DNA of 64,000 nucleotides from Mimachlamys varia (lineage: Eukaryota; Mollusca; Bivalvia; Pectinida; Pectinidae). Positions within the stretch are counted from its first letter, which is position 1. The number at the start of each line of letters is the position of its first letter. A program made the translations under genes and the position numbers. The notes under the pieces are model-generated. The model did not search any database and had not been told where the DNA came from. It worked only from the letters and a program-made list of their open reading frames with translations. The DNA is taken from contig OX392533.1 of the NCBI GenBank assembly GCA_947623455.1, positions 35,880,729-35,944,728 of the forward strand. The letters are read 5' to 3'. Positions 1 through 13,600 of the stretch are shown one piece after another.

Positions 1-1377
1 TTCAAGTGGTGGCCATTTCCAAACAGATGTCAGGAAGCTGGTTATGTTTTAAAGAAATGAATGCCAGGATGGTGACAGTTAGTTTACGGCCTCCTATAGC
101 TGTGATTAAAATTTAAATGTGTAGGTTTAATAGTAGAAAAATATCTGTTCTTCCGGGATCCCATTGATACGTTATTCGCATGCACAGGTCGGTAACATTT
201 CCAGTTTATAACTAGAGATGCATTCTGACTCTCGCTCCCACCAACTGTCCAAATATTTAGAGGGTACTACACAGTCAGTGAGTACAGTAAGTAATAGAGT
301 CAGAACCCTATTTTGGACTAATATGAATGATGCATCATTAGTTTTGGTACAAGGACCCTTAGTATAAATTGTAGTATTTTCATTTCCTTATTCTGTATGA
401 CACTGATCGAGAATCAAATAAGAAAATTTTTGTTCTCGAAGTTACTAATTCAGTAATTGGTCAAATATCAGGATGTCCAAACGACTTTTCGTGGTTGTAA
501 AAGCTAGCTAACCTTCAGTCAAATTCGACGCCGGTAAGCTTCGCTTGGAAGCGTGTCATCCAATAACAGGGTACCACATTTATGGAAAGAGCTGATTGTA
601 GTACATATCTTCACATTTATCACATTTAGATTGTCTTTAAATTGTTTAAAACACTAACAAGGAGCTAAATGCAGTCTGCTAGCAGACGATTTTTACTTCG
701 TAACCACGTTCAACTTGTCAAAACATTATTTGAATGACCAAATGTCTCTTGTTGCGATCGTATTATTCATTTTGTAGCTATAAATGACCATTAAAGCCAT
801 TCGTGTATACTGTCATTCGCGTGAAACGTATCTTTAAAGTGAAAGTTTCTCTTCAAATCACTTACTTCCTACTTTGGCGCTTTTCTACTCGAAAATTTTC
901 ACGAAATCACGTCTGTGTCTCGGGGAACGATAATGGCGTCCAAGACGGTAAATTGCGAGAAAGAACGATACTGCGCATGATCTTCTAAAGCTATTCAATT
1001 TATCCGGCGAACCTCCCTCGTATACATGTGATATATCAAAGCCGACGCATCATAAACTTTACTTTTTTTGTTATTTATACAGCATACTAATAACATTAGA
1101 TAACTTCATTTATTAACAGGGTAATACTATTCACATTTGCAGGTACTTTGTACTAAAAGCAATTATTTATGAGACTGGCTTATAGATAGAACAACCGGAT
1201 GTTGACGTAAAGATCTTTGAAGCACATGGGTCACACCTCATCAAGCATGTATTGTATTCGCTGTTATATGAATATAACCGGTGTATACGCACGTTGAACT
1301 GACAGTTGGGGTGCAAGTATTCAGTAGACATGTTCAGTAACTATTAATGGTTTTGTGAGAACGTGCTTAATAATATA
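1..1377. other. Sequence upstream of the POGLUT gene
   Basis: No coding exon, RNA gene or clear repeat is recognisable here. The stretch is moderately AT-rich, and its short open frames (for example at 803-988) have no recognisable protein content. The promoter and 5' UTR of the downstream gene should lie in its last few hundred bases, but I cannot identify a TATA box or initiator with confidence. A short upstream ATG at 1347 opens a frame that stops after three codons, so it could act only as a minimal upstream ORF. Confidence 0.4.
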
Positions 1378-1601
1378 ATGTCCCTTCGGTGTTTTACCAC
1401 AAATGTGTTTCCCTGCATGTCTCTCGGGTTGCTGACATGGATGTTGCTGACTCTGACACAAATGACAAGTTTGTCGTCTGCTAGTGAAAGTGCGCCAGTC
1501 GATATTTCCAGAACGAAGATATGGGGCCCTGGTTTAAATCCAAGATTAGTTCTACCTGTGAGATATTTCTTTATACAAGTCGTCGATGAAAATGGCTTAA
1601 A
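1378..1601 (+). CDS. POGLUT2: POGLUT2-like exon 1 (signal peptide and start of filamin domain)
   Basis: Encodes residues 1-74 plus two bases of codon 75. The ATG at 1378 is the first in frame; a second in-frame ATG at 1417 (M14) would directly precede the hydrophobic stretch [11 protein letters not shown] and is a credible alternative start. The open frame extends upstream only to a GTG at 1363, which is unlikely to be used. The diagnostic motif [16 protein letters not shown] begins at residue 49. The donor is GTAAGT at 1602. The split codon 75 becomes Asn after splicing and creates an N-V-T sequon. Confidence 0.92.
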
Positions 1602-4600
1602 GTAAGTAATTAATATTTTTCTTCCAAAAATAACATATCTTTGAATGCTCTTTATGATGCAAAATGTAGGATTATATATTTAAAAGAAAAAAACCGAAAC
1701 GTATGTTACATTTTGTAGCTGTCTTCAGAAATTTTAAGCAAAAGTTCACGGCAGGCATTATATAAATGCTAATGTTATTCTTATGTCTATCACGTAATTT
1801 CTTATTATTTAAATAAAAAAAAAAAGAGAAAAAAATCAGGCAATAAATGCATGTGCTCATGTGGAAAATTATTGTTCTCCATATATAGCATTTGATTCTA
1901 TCCCTGAATTGACTTAGAAACATTTGCAGATGCAAACTTCTATAACATGAAAGGCCACTTGTCAGCCTTTTTTATCAGATGTGAATGATTTTATCGACTG
2001 TGTTAAATTAAAGGACTCACACAACTAAATAATTTACTATGTTATTACTAAGCTTTCGAGCTAATAACATTATTAAAATATTTGAAGTTCAACATTTGTG
2101 GCAACTGCCTAGATTCAAAGACAGACAGACAGACAAGACAGACAGACAGACAGAAGACAGACAGACAGATAGACATTCTTTATTTCCTCTTGTTAAAGAG
2201 AATAAATTTAAAAGTTTTGGTGTATTTACTCATAAATTTAAGTTATGTGATAATTAGAATCTTACACTCGCTACAGGCGTCTGCTTCGGACAACTGGAAA
2301 TTTACATGTCAAACCAGTGAAATGGGATGGGAAAACCTTCTGACTTTTGACCCATATCAATCCGCATCACATATCAAAATCTACCAAAAGTATATATATA
2401 TTTAAAAAAATTGTAAAGTTAAATATCTATAGTTTCATTCAATGCAGAATAGGTCAACAGTTATCTATATTTCAGTTACTCAGAATCACTGTACTTAGCC
2501 GGAACAAATTTAAATTAACACTTCGTGATAGACTGATTAGTTGTGCGAGTCCTAAAGACTTGGTCTATAAATTAAATGATTGCCATAATGCAATAAAGAC
2601 TTATATAGCCATATATTGATATACACATGTATAAATAGCATATATCCAGTTGATAAACTAGTAGTGATCATTATCAATCTACAATTTTTTTAATGGATCC
2701 TTTTCATTTGTATTGCCAAAACATATGGGTCGCAAAATTTAAATTTAACCATTTCCGGAAATTCAATGAGTATATACCTGATGAAACCATTTCTATGAAT
2801 ACTAAACAGGATGCAGGATGTGCATGTAGATTTATCACTGTACTATCAGTTATATAATTCACTGCATGTTGAAGGTATAATACACCGAGAAGAAGATCGC
2901 ATAATATAATATATCAGTTGTTGTTATATTATATTTGTTACATAACCTGCTGCTCAACACATAAAAATTTGTTCATAGTCAGCAATTCAAGTATACATAA
3001 ACATATGTTTAATGATCTAACCACTTGAAGAATAGTGATGGGGTGTCTAGAGATAGTTATTAAGATAATAAATCTATTATATGTACATCTGTAAACAGAA
3101 GAGACATTTTTGAGAGGAGATTTTAAGATTAAAACAGCATGCTTCCAATGGGGATTAAACCCTCATCTTCCAGGTTCCTAGCTAGTCAAACATCCAACGT
3201 AACTCCCTCAAGCTCGAAACTCAGAAGTCTTGTGACTTTAATTAAAAAAATATGTACAATTTGAATTAAATCTGCCATGCTACTGACCCTCTCCCCTTTT
3301 TTTATTGTTCGCCCTGAAACACCACCATCAAAAATTAACCTAGGCTATATAAGGTTCTAATTAATATAACCACATTTTGGGCCACAGACACTATTTGAAA
3401 CAGAAAAGAGAATAGAGTGCTTACACCGGAGATCATTCCTCGATCGCTTTATATTTGCTGTAGTCGCATACTCTGAGACTCTTGCTCAAGTATTACAGGT
3501 ATATTGTTCCCTTATTTGCTTGACTGTATTCATGTTGTTTTGTACTTTTCCTATATCTTAACACTGAATTATTCATTTGGTTGTCTAGACTTGAGTATAT
3601 AGTTACAACAGCCAAGTCTATTCAAAGCCAATTAAACTACAATTGAACTGTATTATGTATCTGTAGACTTTATTTAAATGCAAATTAATGTTCTAGTACT
3701 ACAACAAAAACTGCTTTTATAAGTCTTTGTTGTGAAATTGTATGTGGTTTAGGATATATTTAAACCAATAGCCTAGTTATACAGATTTGTATATTTGTTT
3801 ATCAATTATTCTACACTAGTGTCATGTAGATTCTTCAATATCACATTTCACTGTCATATTATCTAGAGCAGGCCAGTATAGACTTATTTCAGAACTGAAC
3901 ACATCAAATTCCTATTAAAATTCCTGGTCAGTTGTCAATGTCAATACCATTAGGGTCATACGTATACATCTACTATGGATATAGGTTGTCTGGCCATTGG
4001 TTGACTCTGCTCACTCGAGGTGGTGAAATCCTTTAGCAAAAGTTGCTAAAACCACATTTTTTTCTTTAGCAAATAAGAAATTTCTTTAGCAAATAAAATT
4101 TGCCAATTACACCTCTTAAAATTTTCTTATTCATATACTACATATACACTGTATACAAATTTATGTAGGATTTATATACTATAATCTAAAAGAGAATCTG
4201 TTAACGAAACTTTTATAGCTATAGCTAAAAGCAGGTACAGTTGTATTTGAGACATTAATAAATTCAAGTTAAGTCGGAAATACTAAGTCTTTTTTTTCCA
4301 TTTAGTTACCACATTGTGTATATAAATAAAAGTATCAATGCAATTGATGTTGTACTTGCTTACTGTTGTATTAATAATTGGGCAATACTCAGAATATGTG
4401 CCCATTAAGCAGGGTCAGCAGGATATCTTCTCTCAGTCAGGGTCAAGGTGGATTTGTCAGGTAATTAGGTATGCCTATGATCACTCTGATGATCAGGTTC
4501 GGGCGCTGTATAAGGCTAGAGCTCAAAAGGTAAGGGCACTTGCTGCATCATGGGCCCTCCTCAATGGCTGCTCCTTTCAGGAAGTCATGTCTGTGGCTTT

Positions 4601-7600
4601 TTGGCAGGGACAGACTGTCTTTACAGACTTTTACCTGAGGTCTTTATCATCCCATTCTGATGGGCTGTATTACTTGGGGCTGGTTGGGGTGGTGGCACAG
4701 TCTGTTTCGGTGCCTCCACAGTAATTAGGTGAATGTCCATTGTTATCGGTATGCTATCAGGCATCACGGTGGTTCACCTCTCCGTTTCACGTTGAGGTAC
4801 CTTTTTACCACTTTTTAGTGATTGGATGTTTTTGGGGGTTGTCCTTTTGGCCTTCCCTCTCTTTGAGCATGTCTCGAGTTCCTCCATCAGCCTGATTTTT
4901 TGGATTCATAGTCACCACTGCGTTAAGACGAATTAGTATATATACTAAAGTTATGGTAATTATTACTCAAATGAAATTGAGGTTTTTTATGTGAAACCAA
5001 TTTTCATGATGTAATACTTACCATAACTTTATGGAGTCCCACTCTATATTCCTCCCCTTGCCTCCTCATCTTTGATTGTCTTTTGGCACCATAAAAGGTT
5101 TTTGAGGAAGGGAGATCACTCTATGGCTCTGTCATAGTTGGGAAGGCCGGAGATTTGAATCTTTTGTTTTGGGCAAAGATGGGTATAGGTATACATACTA
5201 TATATTGCAAATGTATTCCACATTCATATTTTTCTCTGGGAACTCTCTAAAAGCACTCTTTTAAATTCCAAAGCCACATATGCAGGCCCAGGGCATATTC
5301 TTAAATAGAAATTGATCTACTTAAACATTTGTTAATAATGAATTTTTAATTTGCTCTTTAAGGATTTACAAAGTAATCACTAAAAAGATGAACTAATTAT
5401 GAACAGCTTATACTATATATAGCTTATACAATAAAGGCCCTGGGGTAGGAGCTGTTGTCTGCAACACATTTTAAGGTGGGTGGCCTTATTACATGGAAAT
5501 ATTTGTTTGTATTTCTACTGAACTTCAATACATATTAGAAGGCCAGCTAAGTCAACAAAGGACTTCGTGAAGGCCATTCAGTATTTGAAGTCATGTTCAT
5601 TCATGGTTATAGCAGTGTTCCCAAGGTAATACAATATTAGTTTAAACTGCATACTAGAGGTGTAACGATTCACCGACTTGTGTAAATATCCATACATCGT
5701 GGCTTTCCCTAATGGTTGTAACACGTACAACACACGTGGTATTTGAAGATGTTCTTTATTTGGTTCCTAGCTTTGATAATCCAAATGTACATCGCATTGT
5801 GAATTAACAAATGTACATCGCATTGTGAATTAACAAATGTACATCGCGTTGTGAATAAACAAATGTACATCGCATTGTGAATTAACAAATGTACATCGCA
5901 TTGTGAATTAACAAATGTTCATCGCATTGTAATTAACAAATGTACATCGCATTGTGAATTAACAAATGTACATCGCATTGTGAATTAACAAATGTACATC
6001 GCATTGTGAATTAACAAATGTACTTCACATTCTGAAGTCCCCGCTTCCTGCGGCCCATCTCCTATCACCCACATCTGATCTCCATTCGCATTTTTCTCTC
6101 TATCTCCCCTTTTCCCTTCATTCCTTATCATACCCATTAACCCTCCCTAATTACAAGGGAGACTCCCTCATTTTGACCAAAATTTATCAATCTCCCTCAT
6201 CGAAGTCCAAACTCACACAAACTCAAAATCTACATCCTGTGGTCAAATGATCTCCTAGTTACTGCAGGGTGTGTGTAATGACCATAACAGGTGTGTCTGG
6301 ATCAAGTGAATACTTTTTGAAGTTATTTTGATACATAAAATGGAAAAGACAAATTGAGCAATGCAGTTTCAGTCGCATTAATGAATCACACACTTTCTCC
6401 CTCATTGGAAATATGGAATGAGGGAGATCTCCCTCACTGGAGGTTTCAGAGGTTAACACCTATGCCCTATATATATGCTATAAAGTTTTTATACTTTTAT
6501 TAAAATGGTGGCCATACGTTTAACTATAATGCGCTTTAAAAAAACCCCACAAAAGTATGGTGTGCTTAATAAACCCTGTACAAGGAAAAGTTTCCAGTTG
6601 AAATCTTGGCAATAAAGTGTGTTTTCATTTCTCTGGACTTGGGTTAAAAAATTGAAGATTGTGTATGGCAAATACTGGAGAGTGAGGTAAGGAATTTTTT
6701 AATAAGGTTTTGATTTTGAGTGCACCCATGCTCTTTCCCTGATAAAAGCTTTTTAGGGGACAGGGTTGCACTTATTAACAGTAAGTAATTATATACACTC
6801 ACAGTATCACGACCGTATCATAATGCACAAATTATCATATCATTATATATACACAAATTATCAATCGAACCATTCAACAACTCCAAGTAGACAGTCGTAA
6901 ATTTTAAGTACTTTGGTTGTCATGCTTGACATGACTTTACGGCCAAAAGTAAGGTGGAATGTAGGGCAAGCATTTAAGTGCAAATAGGTTACATTTATAA
7001 CAGTTGAAGGCATCAAGTAAAAAAAGGTGACTTCACATAATCTGACTTAGGGGCTGGTCCGTACTAGCTAGTCATACATGTATAGGTCAATTTGTTTACA
7101 TGAAGGCAAAGTAATTTGCCAGTCATGTTCATATTGTTCACAACAGGTGCCTTTGTTCTAGGTTAAAGTAACACACTTCATGGTCATTTCATTTGGTTTT
7201 TGTAATTTTAGGATTAAGCTGCCCGACTGCTTAAATAATCTAGACACGTCCATTTTAAAATAAGATTTCTCATACTTTTTTTTAAGGACCAGTAATGCAT
7301 TCAATAGAGGTAAAATACAGAACTCTGTTAAGACTTTTTCCTCAAAATCATCCACAGGATTTTATTGAACCTTGATCCTCCCCATGCAATAATTATAAAG
7401 CCATCACTGAACCAGTGTTATAGCCCCTGGATATCAAGGATTTATAAAGGTGCAATCAAGCTATCGGGCTATAGTTTCAGTCTTTCTGATAGTAGGCATC
7501 ACAAGACTTGAAGGACTGAAACTTTTAATACATTGCCCCCCCCCCCCCCCCGCTAATTTATTGATTGACCTCCATCTGGCTGTACATGATAATTTTGGAG

Positions 7601-10600
7601 CATATAATCAATGACCTACATATATGTATTGTGTTTATAAGGCCTAGTATACGTTATTATAAAGAACTTGAACTTAAAGTTGACATTCAGTGCAAAATTG
7701 GAAAAGGTTTTAATTTTTTTCTGATTTTGATATTTCTCCCTTCTGTTCTGATTATACTTTTTCTAAGGAAGGGCTCACATTTTAGTTTTTAGGTCATCTG
7801 ACCCGAAGGGTCAAGATGACCTATTGCCATCATGCTTCGTCCGTCGTCGTGCGCCGTCCGCCGTCCGCCGTCCGCCGTCCGTAAACTTTTCCTTTAACAA
7901 TCTTCTTCTTAGTAACCAAAAGGCTCTAGGTGCTGATATTTGGCCAGTAGGCACCTGGGATTGAGTGCTACAAAGTTTCCTCATTTCAATGACCTTGACC
8001 TGTTTTCAAGGTCACAGGGGTCAAATATGTAAAAACCTTTAACAATCTTCTTCTCAGTAACCAAAAGGTCTAGGGTAATGATATTTGGCCAGTAGGCACC
8101 TGGGATAGAGTGCTACAAAGTTTCCTCATATCGATGACCTTGACTAACTTTCAAGGTCACAGGGGTCAAATATGTAAAAAAGCGTTTGACAATCTTTTCC
8201 TCACTAACCAATAGGCTATGGGTGATCATATTTGGCCAGTAGGTACCTGGGATTGAGTGTTCTAAAGTTTCCTCATATAAATGACCTTGACCTACTTTCA
8301 AGGTCACAGGGGTCAAATATGTTAAAAAATCTACACAACATTATCTAAAGAACTAAATGATCTAGAGCAATGATATTTTTGTATGATATGTAGACCAGCA
8401 ATGCGAATCTTTTTCTAATATATTGTGTTTAGGTCAAAGGTCAACTTTGAGTGCTGGACGGGGTCAAAGGTTAACATGGGTTATAATAGGTAAAAAGCTT
8501 TACGAATCTTCTTCTCAAGTTCCATAAGGCCCAGGGTTCTGATATTTGGCCAGTAGGAACCTGGGATAGAGTGTTCTAAAGTTTCCTCATATAAATGACC
8601 TTGACCTACTTTCAAGGTCACAGGGGTCAAATATGTTAAAAAATCTACACAACATTATCTAAAGAACTAAATGATCTAGAGCAATGATATTTTTGTATGA
8701 TATGTAGACCAGCAATGCGAATCTTTTTCTAATATATTGTGTTTAGGTCAAAGGTCAACTTTGAGTGCTGGACGGGGTCAAAGGTTAACATGGGTTATAA
8801 TAGGTAAAAAGCTTTAAGAATCTTTTTCTCAAGTTCCATAAGGCCCAGGGTTCTGATATTTGGCCAGTAGGTACCAGGGATGGAGTACTCTAAAGTTTTC
8901 TCATATAAATGACCTTGACCTACTTTCAAGGTCACATGGGTCAAATATGTTAAACTATCTACACAACATTATCTAATGAACCGAATGATCTAGACCGATG
9001 ATACTTGCATATATTATATGTAGACTGGCAATGCAAATCTTTTTCTGATATATTGTGTTTAGGTCAAAGTTCAACTTTAAGCGCTGGACGGGGTCAAAGG
9101 TTCACTGGGGCTATAATGGGTAAAAAGTTTTAAGAATCTTCTTCTCAAGTTCCATAAGCCCCAGGGTCCTGATATTTGGCCAGTAGGTACCTGGCATGGA
9201 GTGCTACAAAGTTTCCGCATATGAATGACCTTGACCTACTTTCAAGGTCACAGGGGTCAAATATGTAAAAATCTTTAACAATCTTCTTCTCAATAACCAA
9301 AAGGCCCTGGGTGCTGATATTTGGCTGGTAGGTACTTGGCATAGTGTGCTATCAAGTTTCCTCATATGAATGATCTTGACCCACTTTCAAGGTCACAGGG
9401 GTCAAATATGTAAAAATCTTTAACAATCTTCTTCTCAATAACCAAAAGGCCCTGGGTGCTGATATTTGGCTGGTAGGTACCTGGCATAGTGTGCTATCAA
9501 GTTTCCTCATATGAATGATCTTGACCCACTTTCAAGGTCACAGAGGTCAAATATGTAAAATCTTTTAACAATCTTCTTCTCGCTAACCAAATCCCCCAGA
9601 GTAATATGGTATTTGGCTAGTAGGTACCTGGGATAGAGTGCTACAAACTTTCCTCATACAATGGACCTCAACCTACTTTCAAGGTCATAGGGGTCAAACA
9701 TGTAAAAATACCTTTAACAATCTTCTCCTCAACAACTTAAAGGCCCTGGGTGTTGATATTTAGCCAGTAGGTACCTCTAATGGAGTGCTACAAAGTTTCC
9801 TTGTATGAATGACCTTGACCTACTTTCAAGGTCGCAAGGGTAAAACATGTAAAAATCTTTTAACAAACGTCTTCTCGCTTACCAAAAGGCCCTAGGTGCT
9901 GATATTTGGCCAATGGGTACCTGGGACAGATTGGTGCAAAGATTCCTCATATAGACCTTCACTTATACTTTCAAGGTCACAGGGGTTATAAACATGTATG
10001 TAGATATCTTTGAACAACTTGGCAAAAACAAACACAAATGATATAGATCTTTATAGTCAGATGACCGTTGAGGCCCCTGGGCCTCTTGTTCCTTTAATTT
10101 ACTTGGTTACAAGTCAAGGGGTTCAACTTAAATCATATGACACGAGGTTGAATTTCGTGTACATTTACCAAGACTTGTAGAGATTTAATGCTTAGGCAAA
10201 ATAAGCGAAAATTTCCACACCGCTAACAATTCCACTTATATCAAGTAGTCTTCAATCATTTTCCCGTGTGGATATATTCGCGATGATTAAATTCAAGCGA
10301 ATTAAGCGAAAATATCCACACCGCTAACAATTTCACTTTTACAGTAATTCAGTATAAAAATACATTAATCACCTTATCTTTGTAGAATACGTGTACATAC
10401 ATCGTTACACATACATGTAATAAAATTATGGGTAAATCTTACATCATATAAATTACTTTTGATGCTAGATAAAAGGCTTCAACACCAGACTCTTTCCCTT
10501 TTAAATTTGAATGAATTTAATAAAAATACATGAAAAAAGCACACAGTATACATTTTTCATACATGAATTTCTGTCGGGAATTCAAGGTAAAAATGTGTGA

Positions 10601-13600
10601 TGGGCCATGACCAGGTTATATTAGGTGAGTACCAGGATATAATTATATAAGGTCATTGGTCTGACGCTAGATTTTAATTATGTATTCGCCTGAATGCATT
10701 TGAGTTGGACACACCCAATCGTGAAAAAAAAAATGTCAGAATGACTTCAAGATGGTTATTTCAATCAATTTATGTATTTCACACCAGAACCAACCTGTCA
10801 TAACTCATAACAGGATTTTTGATTAACCCACCTGACTTTGAACTCCAGCTGTGAGCTTTAAATTATGGTTTGGTGCCACCCTGAACACCCACGTATAGAA
10901 TGACTTGTCATGTAATGATTAGTCTTATTTTTCATGTGCCATTCATTATTATAATATAAAGAGATGTTTTCATGTAAAACCCATTTAAAAAGGCAATTTT
11001 CATGGTAGAATATTTACCATTACCCATTTTTTTGTAAATATGATCTACAACAATGCCAATATCATTTGTCGCTTAAAAAAAATTTAATCTACTGTCACAA
11101 ATCTCCAGCGTCTCTATCCTAAGTATACATATATATAGCATATTCACCTCATGACATATGAGGTGAAAAAAGTCATGAGGAGAAAAGTTCTGGCTTTTAT
11201 TTCAGTAACAGTTCAGTTTTTCACAAATCTTTATTTGTACTTTTTATGCCCCCTGTCATAAAATGGGATTTAAATAGCGTTGCCCATTTCCATCCCATCA
11301 TGTCCCGCCCCATCCTGACTCATCACACATGCATATAACAACACCACTTTTTGACAGTCAACAGGGTTTGCTCTGGGTATTTTATAAATGGGGTCCTTTC
11401 CTAAATAAATGGGGTTCTTCTGCATAGTCTAAATGGGAATCCTGAAAATTACTAGTGGGCCTGGGGTCCTTTTCAGTTCTATGCTTGAGAAAGATAAAGG
11501 GACGCGTACAGGTTCAATGCAAACCCTGTGTCAAGTATGAGTAATAATTATCTTGGACATTGTTGTGTTTCGGGGTTTCAAGGTCAAGGTCACACTTGCT
11601 ATATGAAAACAGGCACTTTTAATTACCATCCCAATTGCGAATATAGCAACTTTATCTTTACCAATTGCAAACTTCATACAGTAAAAATGGACAAACAAAA
11701 TCACTGAGTCAAACCTTGTTATTTCAAACTCTGATAACTCAAAAAATGCCGTTTAAATTGAAAACAATTAGACCCGATGATATTGTATAGTATGTAAAAC
11801 ATACTGTTATATATGTACCTCAAAGTTTTCTGAAGATCCCATTGACTTTGAGGTAACAAGGTTCTACTATATGATCAGAACAACATGGGGTTTGTAATTT
11901 AATACATTTAAAGCTAATTTCCTCTTCATGTCTAGCCTGTAACTTTGAATCCATCTTCATTATGGTTACATTTTTTGTTGACATGTGACCTTGAAGAAGA
12001 CTAAGACAGTGAGTGAACTTCACCCCTGAAGGCACATTTTAACTCTTCCAATTCAAAGGTTGGAATAGTCCATTAAGACGTTTCAGGAGTTAATGGGCTA
12101 ATGTACATGTACAGGAGTATCGTTGTTGAGATCATGTCGGGCCATGGCCCCGAGGGCCAAAGGGTGTGGACCGATTAGGCTTCCTGTACATTTATTCTGT
12201 TTCTTGTGTTTTGTACTTTAACCTTGAACTGGACCTCAGAGGTCACTCGGTTACATATAGCTGTCTGATGAGCAGGCAGACATGATGTTGTCGTTTTAAT
12301 ACTTAGCCCACATGGTCAGTTCCTCCAGGACAGGTACAAAATGTATACAATCAAGTAGTGTGTGTGGGCATAACATTTTTATGTACATGTATACTAATTA
12401 GATATGTAACCCTGCAGGTAAATATATTATAAGCCACAAATAGCGGCAATTATATATTGCTCGGCTGGAGAGATCTGGATCTCTTTTAGTTTTCACTTAA
12501 GTGTAAACCACAGGTCCTTGGTCCGACTCTTGGATGAGGCATAATGATCTCTTTTTATAATGTATACATGTCAATTTAAAACACAATAATCTGTATCGTA
12601 ATATAATGGATGGCAATTAAATTTTAATTGTACTTAAAGTAAACAATTTGTCCCAATAATATAAAATCTATGCAAAACTTACTTTTACCTCAATACTCGG
12701 GATACATCAAAGTTTTCTGAAAATCCCATTGACTTTGCATTGAGATAATGAGGTTTTGCACTGTATGTATGATTAGAACAATATTGAGTCGTGTAATAGA
12801 TTTAATTTCCTCTTCAAGTCTTGCTTGTAATGTAATACTCGGCCGGAGATATCTGTCTTTAGTTTTCAGTTTTTAAAGTGTAATTTACCACAGGTCCTTG
12901 TTCTGACTCTTTGAGGCATAATGATCTCTGTTATGTATGTCAATTAAAAGTGCATGTAGTCCTCACCTCTCCTATATGTTATCAAATTTAAGATTTGAAA
13001 ATTACAAATCTGTATCGTAATTGGTGGCAGATTTTAATTATACTAACTTGGAAGGATCTAGGTGGCCTTCTGGCTTCCAGTTAAATGTAATTTCTCTTTA
13101 GCTCTGAGTGGTAGACTCCACCTTTGACTAGGAACCTTGAGATGGAGGGTTTGATCACAGATGGAAGCCCATATACGTTTACCTCCTGTTACAAATATAT
13201 TTCTCAGCAATTCAAGCACTGATTTTTCAGTCACTACCCTGCACAATAATAGTCACCCTGTATAGTATACACATCAGATTTAAAATATCACAGATTTGAT
13301 TTACTTTAAAAAAAATTGCATGTCATCTGTGAATTTAAATACCTTTTGGACCATTATTGCAATCCCATAACCATATACCAAAGAGAAAAAAATGACATAC
13401 TAATTCCTTCTGTCAGCATGTCCTATAATTATAGTAAAACCTGTTTTTTATAGTCATTATTTCATATACAACAGAATTTTGGCACTGTGATGATCCAGGT
13501 TTAGCAGAATAGGAATTGATATATATCATGGGGTATAAATAAGGTAGCTAGCCCTGTAATATAACAATAAAGTGAAAAATTCAGTTCTATATTAATAGCA

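Noticed and set aside
1363..1377. Start of exon 1 at the GTG at 1363
   Set aside because: Eukaryotic initiation at GTG is unlikely when an in-frame ATG follows at 1378.
4338..4724. A host gene or an extra POGLUT exon inside intron 1
   Set aside because: The peptide matches a DIRS-type recombinase tail, not the POGLUT family, and POGLUT exons 1 and 2 join without a gap.
5783..6035. Regular short repeats resembling a CRISPR array
   Set aside because: Units are directly contiguous with no unique spacers, and the genome is eukaryotic. The same applies to 37905-38241.
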